Source of the DNA: an uncultured Rhodospirillales bacterium
GTDB taxonomy: Bacteria > Pseudomonadota > Alphaproteobacteria > Acetobacterales > Acetobacteraceae
NCBI GenBank assembly: GCA_903835235.1
Contig: CAILMF010000036.1
Span: forward strand, 95,761 to 159,760
DNA length: 64,000 bases
Reading direction: 5' to 3'
Shown: positions 42,497 through 49,650 of the stretch, in pieces
How positions within the stretch are numbered: position 1 is the stretch's first letter
Layout: each line of letters starts with the position of its first letter
The notes under the pieces: model-generated
Told to the model about the DNA's origin: nothing
The model's database searches: none
The model's input: the letters and a program-made list of their open reading frames with translations, nothing else
Translations under genes and position numbers: made by a program

Positions 42497-43447
42497 CTAT
42501 TCCGCGGTGATCCCGGCTTCGCGGATCAGCGCGCCCCAGCGGGCGTCCTCGGCGGCAATGCGGGCGGCGAGCGGGCCGCGCGGGGTGCTGACCACCTCGG
42601 CGCCCAGCCCGGCGAAGCGATCGCGCAGCGCCGGGTCGGCGGCGGCCGCGGCGACGAAGGCTTCCAGCCGCGCAGCCACGGCCTCCGGCAGCCCGGCGGG
42701 GCCGCCGACCGAAAGCCAGGACAGCGCCTCGAAGCCCGGCAGCGTCTCCGCCACCGCGGGCAGTTGCGGCGCCAGCGGGGAGCGGGCGGCGCCGGTCACG
42801 GCCAGGGCGCGCAGCTTGCCGTCCCGCGCCAGCGGCAGCGCGGAAGGGGCGGCGTCCAGCATCAGCGGCACCCGGCCGGCCATCACGTCGCGCAGCGCAT
42901 CGGGGCTGCCGCGGTAATGCACCACCTCGCAGGCCAGGCCCCAGCGGCGCAGCAGCGCCACCGTGGCCAAATGCGGCACCACGCCGGCGCCGGGCGTGGC
43001 GCAGAGCGGCGGTCGAGGCTGCGCGGCGACCCAGGCGCGCAACCCCGCCAGGTCGGTGACGGGCAGGGCGGGGTGGACCAGCACCAGCGCGGGGTAGCGG
43101 GCGAATTCCGCCACCGGCGCCAGGTCGCGCGCGGGGTCGAAGCCGAGTTGCGCGTAGAGGTGCCGGTTGATGGAGAGCGTGGCGGCGAACAGCGTGCCGA
43201 TGGTGCTGCCATCCGCCGGCGCGCGCGCCAATGCGGAGGCGGCCAGGTTGCCGGCGGCGCCCGGGCGGTTCTCCACCACCACGGGCTGGCCGGACTCGGC
43301 CTGCAGGCGCTGGGCCAGCAGGCGGGTCAGCAGGTCCGGCGAGGCGCCGGGCGGGAAGCCCACCAGCCAGCGCACCGGATGTTCCGGCCAGGCGGCGCTG
43401 GCCGGCGTGGTGGCAAGCAGCAGCGCCGCCAGTAGCCAGCGGATCAC
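42497..43447 (-). CDS. Bug/TctC-family periplasmic binding protein
   Basis: A 316-residue receptor with signal MIRWLLAALLLATTPASA, then WPEHPVRWLVGFPPGASPD and GQPVVVENRPGAAGNLA. The loop FPPGASPD lacks the second glycine of PPGG. It lies 9 bp after the ATP-grasp gene on the same strand, so the two may be co-transcribed. Confidence 0.9.
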   Translation of the reverse strand: MIRWLLAALLLATTPASAAWPEHPVRWLVGFPPGASPDLLTRLLAQRLQAESGQPVVVENRPGAAGNLAASALARAPADGSTIGTLFAATLSINRHLYAQLGFDPARDLAPVAEFARYPALVLVHPALPVTDLAGLRAWVAAQPRPPLCATPGAGVVPHLATVALLRRWGLACEVVHYRGSPDALRDVMAGRVPLMLDAAPSALPLARDGKLRALAVTGAARSPLAPQLPAVAETLPGFEALSWLSVGGPAGLPEAVAARLEAFVAAAAADPALRDRFAGLGAEVVSTPRGPLAARIAAEDARWGALIREAGITAE

Positions 43448-43456
43448 GTCCGCGGC

Positions 43457-44443
43457 TCAGGCGGCATAGGCGTAGTCGGCCGTGCCGGTCCAGGCATTGC
43501 GGCGCAGCAACGCCGTCATGTGCCGGGCGATGGCGCCCATGCCGCTGACCCCGGCGCGGGCCTCGGCTTCCGGGTTGTAGTTGGTGTTGGTGTTGACGTC
43601 GTAGGACCAGGCGCGGCCCTCGGCATCGGTGGCGAATTCGATGGCGCCGACGCCGATGGCGTTGGCTTGCAGGAAGGCCTCCCAGCGCGGGATCAGCGGG
43701 TGGCGGAAGCCTTCGAGGACCTGGAACTTCGGCGCGGCAGCAACCCCTGGCGAGACGGCCGGGCAGACCAGGCTGTCCAGCTGGCAGACATCGGCGGGGC
43801 AGAGCTCGAAGCCCTCCGACGTGTCCACCCGCACGGCGTAGAGGAACTTCCCGCCGACGAACTCGGCGCGGGTGATGAACGGCTGCGGCGCGTGGATATA
43901 GCGCTGTACCAACCAGATGCCGTCGCGCGGCTGGCTGTGCTCGTCGTTGCTGCCGGCGATCTGCGCCAGCGCTTCGGTGAGCGCGAGGGCCGAGAGCACC
44001 AGGCGGACGCCGAGGCCCTTACCGGCGCGGTTGTGCTTGAGGATCACCGGGAAGCCCAGTTTCTCCGCGGCTTCGCGGATGTTGCCGGTGCCCACCACGG
44101 CGATGGTCGGCGGCGTGGGAATATTGAAGGCGGCCAGCGCCTGGTACTGCGCGACCTTGCTGACTTCCAGCTGCAACGCGCGGCGGCCGTTGACCACGGT
44201 GCGGCCATGGCGCTCCAGCCACTCAATCACGGCGGCGGCGTATTCCGGGGCAAAGGTGTGGCCGCGGGTGTGCGAGGAAGCGCTCATGCGGTTGTAGAAT
44301 ACGCCCGGTGGCGGGGCCGAGGTAAGGTCCAGCATGCCCTGGTCGAGGAACATTTCTGCATGCGGCGTGCCGAGCGCGGCGAATTCGCGCTTCAGCGGCG
44401 CAATCCACGCGGAATTTTCGTGAATGATGTGGACCTGGGACAT
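43457..44443 (-). CDS. RimK-like ATP-grasp ligase
   Basis: A 328-residue ATP-grasp enzyme. Visible parts are the pre-ATP-grasp region, GFPVILKHNRAGKGLGVRLV (ATP-binding lysine and glycine loop, about 138-157), WLVQRYIHAP, and the metal/ATP site IEFATDAEGRAWSYDVNTNTNYN. Such enzymes join a carboxylate to an amine, as in RimK or lysine/glutamate ligases. It has no adjacent partner such as LysW or a peptidase. GAGGAG precedes the ATG. The substrate is unknown. Confidence 0.85.
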   Translation of the reverse strand: MSQVHIIHENSAWIAPLKREFAALGTPHAEMFLDQGMLDLTSAPPPGVFYNRMSASSHTRGHTFAPEYAAAVIEWLERHGRTVVNGRRALQLEVSKVAQYQALAAFNIPTPPTIAVVGTGNIREAAEKLGFPVILKHNRAGKGLGVRLVLSALALTEALAQIAGSNDEHSQPRDGIWLVQRYIHAPQPFITRAEFVGGKFLYAVRVDTSEGFELCPADVCQLDSLVCPAVSPGVAAAPKFQVLEGFRHPLIPRWEAFLQANAIGVGAIEFATDAEGRAWSYDVNTNTNYNPEAEARAGVSGMGAIARHMTALLRRNAWTGTADYAYAA

Positions 44444-44497
44444 CGGCGGAACTCCTCGCTCAGGCCGCGGCGGGAAGCTATTCCACGCGGCCGAGCA

Positions 44498-44528
44498 GGA
44501 TAGTGCGATCCGAAATGGGGGAATGCAA
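44498..44528 (-). promoter_or_regulatory. Possible promoter of the ATP-grasp gene
   Basis: On the minus strand, TTGCAT is followed after 17 bp by CACTAT in an AT-rich 100-bp patch 55-85 bp upstream of the ATP-grasp start. Confidence 0.35.
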
Positions 44529-44672
44529 GCAGATATTCACCGATTCTGATCAGTATTATGCATTTTACGCTGTGGAATGCGCCTCTCCACCCGCCCCGGT
44601 GGTGGGAAGGTCGCCGGGCCGCTGGCCCTGCCGGTTCTCCGGCAGGCAGGCGGCCCGGCGTATCCGGCCAGG

Positions 44673-45068
44673 CTAGACCGGGGTGAACATGGTCGCCGGC
44701 GGCGAGCCTTCCTGCGTCGGCTTGAACACCACTTTTACTTTTTGGCCGATCCTGAGCGCGTCCAGGTCGCAGTCGACGATGTTGGTGAAGACGCGCGGGC
44801 CTTCATCCAACTCGACATAGGCGACCGAGAACGGCTCCTTGGTCCGCATGACCGTGAAGCTGTAGATCGTGCCGGTGCCGCGGGCCTCCACCAATTCCAC
44901 ATTCGGGGAAAGGGTGAAGGGCGAGCAGCCCCGCGGGTAGAAGAAGTGCTTGTTGGTGTCCTTGCACAGCCCGATCAGCAGCCGGCCTTCGCTGGCGGCA
45001 TCGAAATACGGCTTGTTGGTCGGGTCGACCTGGATCGCCATCAGCTTGCGGTTAGAGGCGGGGGTCAT
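44673..45068 (-). CDS. DUF35 OB-fold protein with a degenerate zinc ribbon
   Basis: A 131-residue DUF35 protein, paralogue of the one at the window's left end. The zinc ribbon has lost the second cysteine of each pair (LCKDTNK..., GCSPF), so zinc binding is doubtful. The OB-fold (GTGTIYSFTVMRT...TNIVDCDLDALRIGQKVKVVFKPT) is intact. It lies 5 bp after the thiolase-like gene and should form a complex with its product. GGGAG precedes the ATG. Confidence 0.88.
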   Translation of the reverse strand: MTPASNRKLMAIQVDPTNKPYFDAASEGRLLIGLCKDTNKHFFYPRGCSPFTLSPNVELVEARGTGTIYSFTVMRTKEPFSVAYVELDEGPRVFTNIVDCDLDALRIGQKVKVVFKPTQEGSPPATMFTPV

Positions 45069-45073
45069 GGGCG

Positions 45074-46246
45074 TTACTCCCGTTCCATGATGAGGGTGGC
45101 GCTGCCGTGCCGGGTGCCGAGCAGGCCGCCGGTGCCGTGGGCGAGCACGAGGGAATGATCTTTTACCTGTACCGCCGGGTGGGCCTCGCCGCGGGCCTGG
45201 CGGACCGCCTCGATCACCTTGGTGATGCCGCCGCGGTTGGCCGGGTGGTTGTTGCACAACCCGCCGCCATCCGTGTTGAAGGGCAGCTTGCCGACGCCGC
45301 TGATCAGGTTGCCGTCGCTGACGAAGGCGCCGCCCTTGCCCTTTTCGCAGAAGCCAAGGTCTTCCAACTGGCAGAGCACGGTGATGGTGAAGCTGTCGTA
45401 GATCGACGCGTACTTGATGTCGGACGGCTTCACGCCGGCTTCCTCGAAGGCGCGGGCGCCGGAGAAGCGGGCACCGGAATAGGTCAGGTCGATATAGCCG
45501 CCGGCCTGGTTCTTCGTAGCTTCGCCGGCACCGATGACCTTCACCAGCGGGCGCTTCAGCGACTTCGCGATCTCCGGGCTGGCCACGATCAGCGCGCCGC
45601 CGCCATCGGTGATGACGCAGCAGTCCAGCCGGTGCAGCGGGTCCGAGATCATCGGGCTGTTCACCACGTCCTCGACCGTCACGACCTTGCGCAGCTTGGC
45701 GTGCGGGTTGTGCTGGGCGTGATGGCTGGCGGCCACCTTGATCCAGGCGAGCTGCTCGGAGGTGGTGCCGAACTCGTACATGTGGCGCATCGCCACCATC
45801 GCGTAGGCATTGGCGACGGTGCGGCCATAGACCATCTCGAAGGGGTCGTCCGGCACGTTGACGCCCCAGGTGCGCGGGGCGGTGCCGGTGGCCATCGCCT
45901 CGCTGGCCGGGCGGCCCGCCAGGGTGATCAGCACGCAGGAAGCGCGGCCCAGCGCGATGGCCTGGATGGCGTGCGCCACATGCAGCAGGTAGCTGCTGCC
46001 GCCGACATCGGTGCTGTCGAGGAAGCGAAGGTTGGTCAGGCCGAGGTAGTCGGCGATGTTCAGGGGCCCGAGGCCAGGTGCGTCGCCGGCGCAGATATAA
46101 CCGTCGATGTCGTCCTTGCTGAGGCCGGCATCCTGCAGCGCGCCCCAGGCGACCTCGGCATGCAGTTGGGAGACGGATTTGTCGCTGGCCAACCTGGTCG
46201 GGTGCTCATAGGCCCCGACGATGTAGCCCTTGCCCTTGATACTCAT
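45074..46246 (-). CDS. Thiolase-like protein (SCP-x/Ltp type) without nucleophilic cysteine
   Basis: A 390-residue thiolase-fold protein. The usual N-terminal CSS(G) nucleophile block is replaced by TDVGGSSYLLHVAHA, which has no cysteine. The C-terminal NTDGGGLCNNHPANRGG block keeps the histidine. This is the pattern of the Ltp/SCP-x group, whose best-studied members (Ltp2) are DUF35-dependent retro-aldolases of steroid side chains rather than thiolases. Its operon partner is a DUF35 protein, as in that system. A retro-aldol role on a branched acyl-CoA is therefore the best guess. GGGAAGGAAC precedes the ATG. Confidence 0.85.
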   Translation of the reverse strand: MSIKGKGYIVGAYEHPTRLASDKSVSQLHAEVAWGALQDAGLSKDDIDGYICAGDAPGLGPLNIADYLGLTNLRFLDSTDVGGSSYLLHVAHAIQAIALGRASCVLITLAGRPASEAMATGTAPRTWGVNVPDDPFEMVYGRTVANAYAMVAMRHMYEFGTTSEQLAWIKVAASHHAQHNPHAKLRKVVTVEDVVNSPMISDPLHRLDCCVITDGGGALIVASPEIAKSLKRPLVKVIGAGEATKNQAGGYIDLTYSGARFSGARAFEEAGVKPSDIKYASIYDSFTITVLCQLEDLGFCEKGKGGAFVSDGNLISGVGKLPFNTDGGGLCNNHPANRGGITKVIEAVRQARGEAHPAVQVKDHSLVLAHGTGGLLGTRHGSATLIMERE

Positions 46247-46352
46247 GCGTTCCTTCCCGCGAGAGCGTGATTGCCGCAGGTGGAATCACCGGAGGTGTGA
46301 ATCACGCGACTGCTCAATGCGGGCCGGAGGGTCCGGCGAAGCGCCGTTGGCG

Positions 46353-46985
46353 TCAACCCGGGCGCTGCAAGGCCACGTCGTAGAGCGCGCTCGGCTCATA
46401 GGCCCAGAAGCGGAAGGGCCAGCCCTCGCGCGTCGCGAATTCCACCACCGCGCGGTGCACCCCATAGGCGCCCAGATAGGGGTCCATATGGGCGAAGTCG
46501 TTGAACACCAGGTAGCCGCCCGGCTTCACCTTGGGCCCGGCGGCATTGGCGTCGCGGATCACATCGGCATAGCCATGCCCGGCATCGATGTAGATCCAGT
46601 CGAAATGCGCGTCCGGGAACGCCGCCAGCCGGTCATGCGACAGGCCCTGGTACTTGCGCACCCGGGGGTCGGCGGCCACGCTGGGGTCCAGCGCGCCGAA
46701 GTCCAGGTCGACCAGGTGCAGCTCGTCCGGCGCGCAGGCGTCCAGGATGTGGCGGGAGAAGGCGCCGGTGAAGGTGCCCACCTCGGCCACCCGGCCGCCC
46801 GGCGGCAGGCGCTTCACCAGCTCATGCCGGTTCACCACCATGCGGCAGTCTTCCAGCAACTCCGCCGGCAGGGGGGTGGAATGCTGGCCAGGCAGCAGCG
46901 CCAGCTTGCCCAGCCGCAGGGTGCGTCGCAACCACGCCGGCAGGCGCTTGCGGGTCTCGTAGCCCAGGCGGGCAAGGCTGCTCAT
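46353..46985 (-). CDS. Class I SAM-dependent methyltransferase (Methyltransf_24)
   Basis: A 210-residue protein. SAM-binding motif I is GGRVAEVGTFTGAFSRHIL (about 63-81), followed by HLVDLDFGAL, FDWIYIDAGHGYADVIRD and the FNDFAHMDPYLGAYGV block. The family modifies diverse small molecules or surface sugars; the acceptor is unknown. A basic N-terminus (ETRKRLPAWLRRTLRLGK) may associate with the membrane. The ribosome-binding site is poor. Confidence 0.82.
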   Translation of the reverse strand: MSSLARLGYETRKRLPAWLRRTLRLGKLALLPGQHSTPLPAELLEDCRMVVNRHELVKRLPPGGRVAEVGTFTGAFSRHILDACAPDELHLVDLDFGALDPSVAADPRVRKYQGLSHDRLAAFPDAHFDWIYIDAGHGYADVIRDANAAGPKVKPGGYLVFNDFAHMDPYLGAYGVHRAVVEFATREGWPFRFWAYEPSALYDVALQRPG

Positions 46986-47049
46986 GGCCGGCTCATGCGA
47001 TGCGAGGCGGCTTGATGCACGAAACCGCGAGGTCGAACAACGCCGCGCC

Positions 47050-48372
47050 CTACTGGGCGGCGGCGAAGAGCTTGCCGGTCAGCTTGCTGTCCTGGCTGCC
47101 CAGCAGGATGGCTTCGACCAGCGTCTTGGCCGCGGCCTCCCCCAGGGAGGAACCGGCAAAACTGCGGAACTTGGCCACCGCCTCGGTCTCGCTCATCGGC
47201 GCCTCGGGGTCGCCCAGCACCGGTTCGGCCCGGGCGGAAAGCGTGCCGTCGCTCATTTCCAGCGTCAGGTGGGCGGCGCGGCGGCCGGCGGCGGTATAGG
47301 CGGGGTCCTCGATCACCTCGATCCGCGACTCCAGCGCGCGGATGCGCGGGTCGCCGAGGGCGGTCTCGTTGAAGGCGTCGGGGTCCAGGTTGCCGCGGGC
47401 GAGTGCCGCGGCGCAGGCCCAGCTGAGGCTGAACTGCGCGGCGATGCTGGTGCGCGGCGACCGGCCGCCGCAATACTGGATCGCCTCGCCATAGGTGATC
47501 AGCTTGATGCTGCGCACCGCTTCCAGCCGGTAGCCGACCGAGGGGTGCAGGCGCAGCGCGGCGGCGGCGCCGTAATGGGTGTGGCGGACGCCGGCATAGG
47601 GCTTCAGGTAGCCCTCCGCCAGCAGCCAGCGGCCGGCGCCGGTATAGACCGCCGGTTCCTCCTTGGGCGCCACGAACAGCCGGGCCCCGTCCATTGCGTC
47701 CCCGGGCGCGTCCAGCCCGGCTTCGCCACTGGCGGCGGCCATCAGGCCCAGCAGCACGGCGTGGCTGGCGTAGCTGTTGCGGCCATCCATGCCCGCGGTG
47801 ATGGGGGCGTAGAGCGAGAGCGGGATCTGGCAGGCCGCCAGGCGCACGGCGCGGGCGGCGGTGGCGCGGCTGCCGCCGGCAATGCGCGCGGCGGCGGCGG
47901 CGGCGCCCAGCGCGTGCCAGCTGCCATCCACATGCAGGCCGGGGGCGATGCGCCAGACCTCGCCGGCGCGGGCGCCGACCTCATAGCCCAGGGCGTAGAC
48001 GGTCACCGCCTCGCCCAGGGTCAGCTTGCCGGATTCCAGCGCGGCCAGCACCAGGGCGGCCACCGGCAGGCCAGGGCGGCCATGGCTGCGGGCCAGGCCG
48101 TCATTTGCCTCGTCCCAGCACATGGCGGCGCCGAGCACCGAGGCGGCGCCCCCCATGGAAAGCGGCGGGGTGCGGCCGGGCAGGCGTATGCTGCCGGGCA
48201 TCCAGGTGGCGGTGGCGCCGGCCAGCTGCCGGGTGCGGCCGTAGCGCATGCCACTGAGCGCGCAGCCCAGGCTGTCCAGCAGCAGCAGTCGCGCCTTGCG
48301 GCCGATCAGCGCCGAATCGGGGCCGTCCCAGGCCCAGTCAACCACATCAGAGAAGTCCAGCCGCGCGGCCAT
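47050..48372 (-). CDS. MmgE/PrpD-family protein
   Basis: A 440-residue MmgE/PrpD protein, a group that includes 2-methylcitrate dehydratase, cis-aconitate decarboxylase and iminodisuccinate epimerase. Visible blocks: LLLLDSLGCALSGMRYGRT, GAAMCWDEANDGLARSHGRPG, HVDGSWHALGAAAAAARI, YLKPYAGVRHTHYGAAAAL. The absence of prpB and prpC argues against methylcitrate metabolism. Together with the Bug receptor 16 bp upstream on the same strand, a role in dicarboxylate catabolism is likely. Confidence 0.85.
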   Translation of the reverse strand: MAARLDFSDVVDWAWDGPDSALIGRKARLLLLDSLGCALSGMRYGRTRQLAGATATWMPGSIRLPGRTPPLSMGGAASVLGAAMCWDEANDGLARSHGRPGLPVAALVLAALESGKLTLGEAVTVYALGYEVGARAGEVWRIAPGLHVDGSWHALGAAAAAARIAGGSRATAARAVRLAACQIPLSLYAPITAGMDGRNSYASHAVLLGLMAAASGEAGLDAPGDAMDGARLFVAPKEEPAVYTGAGRWLLAEGYLKPYAGVRHTHYGAAAALRLHPSVGYRLEAVRSIKLITYGEAIQYCGGRSPRTSIAAQFSLSWACAAALARGNLDPDAFNETALGDPRIRALESRIEVIEDPAYTAAGRRAAHLTLEMSDGTLSARAEPVLGDPEAPMSETEAVAKFRSFAGSSLGEAAAKTLVEAILLGSQDSKLTGKLFAAAQ

Positions 48373-48388
48373 GTTCTGTCCTGTACCA

Positions 48389-49384
48389 CTATTCCGCGCG
48401 GGCGCCGGAGCGGCGCACCACGTCCTGCCATTTGCGCTGTTCCTGGCGCAGCCGCACCAGCAATTCGGCACGGCTGTCCGGCATCGGGTCGGCCGCGCGG
48501 TCTTCCAGCAACTGGCCGAAGGCCGGGCGGGCGATGGCGGCGCGCAGCGCGGCGTCCAGCGTCGCCAGAATCGGCTCCGGCGTGTCCTTGTGGGCGTAGA
48601 CCGCGTACCAGGCGTCGGCGTCGTAGCCCGCCATGGGGAAACCGCGGGTCTCCGCCACCGTCGGCACATCCGGGAAGGCGCGGTTGCGCTGGGGGGAGGT
48701 TACCGCCAGCGCCCGCAGCGCGCCGTTGCGGACATGCGGCATGGAGGTCGCGACCGCATCCAGCCCCAGCACCAATTGGCCGGCGATCAGGTCCGTCAGC
48801 ATCAGGGGTGAACCGCGATAGGGCACATGGGTCAGCTCCACCCCGGCCATGAAGCGAACCAGCTCCCCCGAGATATGCGCATAAGAGCCCACACCAGGTG
48901 AACCAAACGTCAGCACGCCCGGCGCAGCCTTGGCCCGGGCCAGCAGGTCCCCCAGGGAGGCGCCGGCGGTCAGCGCGGGATTGCCGACGATGAAGTTCGG
49001 CTGCTTGGCCAAGGCCGCCAGCGGGATGAAGTCGTTGTCGGGGTCGTAGGGCAGGGCGCGGTACAGCGCGCTGTTCATGGTGGTCATGCCCTGGCTGGCC
49101 ACCAGCAGCACGGTGCCATCGGCCGGGGCGCGACTGACCGCCTCGCCGGCGATGTTGCCGCCGCCACCCGGGCGGTTCTCCACCACCACGGTCTGGCCGA
49201 GGCCCGCCCCCAGGGGCTCCGCGATGGCGCGGGCCAGGATGTCCGTGATGCCGCCGGCGGCGAAGGGCAGCACCAGGCGCAGCGGCCGGGCCGGGCGCCA
49301 GGGCTGTGCCCGGGCCACGCCGGATGCCAGGAGCGCCGCGGCCGCCAGCGTGCCGCGCCTGCCCATGCTGCTGTTCTCGGCCAT
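48389..49384 (-). CDS. Bug/TctC-family periplasmic binding protein
   Basis: A 331-residue receptor: signal GRRGTLAAAALLASGVARAQ, WRPARPLRLVLPFAAGGITD, GQTVVVENRPGGGGNIAG. The first ATG is used; M7 at 49366 is an alternative. It precedes the MmgE/PrpD gene by 16 bp and is likely co-transcribed with it. Confidence 0.9.
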   Translation of the reverse strand: MAENSSMGRRGTLAAAALLASGVARAQPWRPARPLRLVLPFAAGGITDILARAIAEPLGAGLGQTVVVENRPGGGGNIAGEAVSRAPADGTVLLVASQGMTTMNSALYRALPYDPDNDFIPLAALAKQPNFIVGNPALTAGASLGDLLARAKAAPGVLTFGSPGVGSYAHISGELVRFMAGVELTHVPYRGSPLMLTDLIAGQLVLGLDAVATSMPHVRNGALRALAVTSPQRNRAFPDVPTVAETRGFPMAGYDADAWYAVYAHKDTPEPILATLDAALRAAIARPAFGQLLEDRAADPMPDSRAELLVRLRQEQRKWQDVVRRSGARAE

Positions 49385-49650
49385 GCGGCCGTACCCCCGC
49401 TTTCAGATGGGGGCTGGTATTCCTGGGATGCGGGGCGCGGTCAACGGCCTCGCGAGGGCAGCCGGCTAGAAGCTGCGGCCGGCATGGCCGGGGCAGGGCT
49501 GGGGCGCCCGGCGGGTTGGAGCCTCGGCGCCGCCGGCCAAAAGGCTCAGGGGGAGCAGCAAGCTGGTCTGGCGCATGGACGCCCTGCTGCCGCTGGGCGA
49601 TAGGGGGGGGCGCCGAGCGCCGGCCCGATCATGCAGGGGATGATGACCTG

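Noticed and set aside
49466..49576. A 36-codon minus-strand frame with a signal-like start
   Set aside because: Only the first 20 residues look like a signal peptide, the rest has no pattern, and there is no convincing ribosome-binding site.
49385..49650. A selenocysteine tRNA upstream of the SelD fusion
   Set aside because: No long acceptor stem with a UCA anticodon loop or T-loop consensus could be found on either strand.
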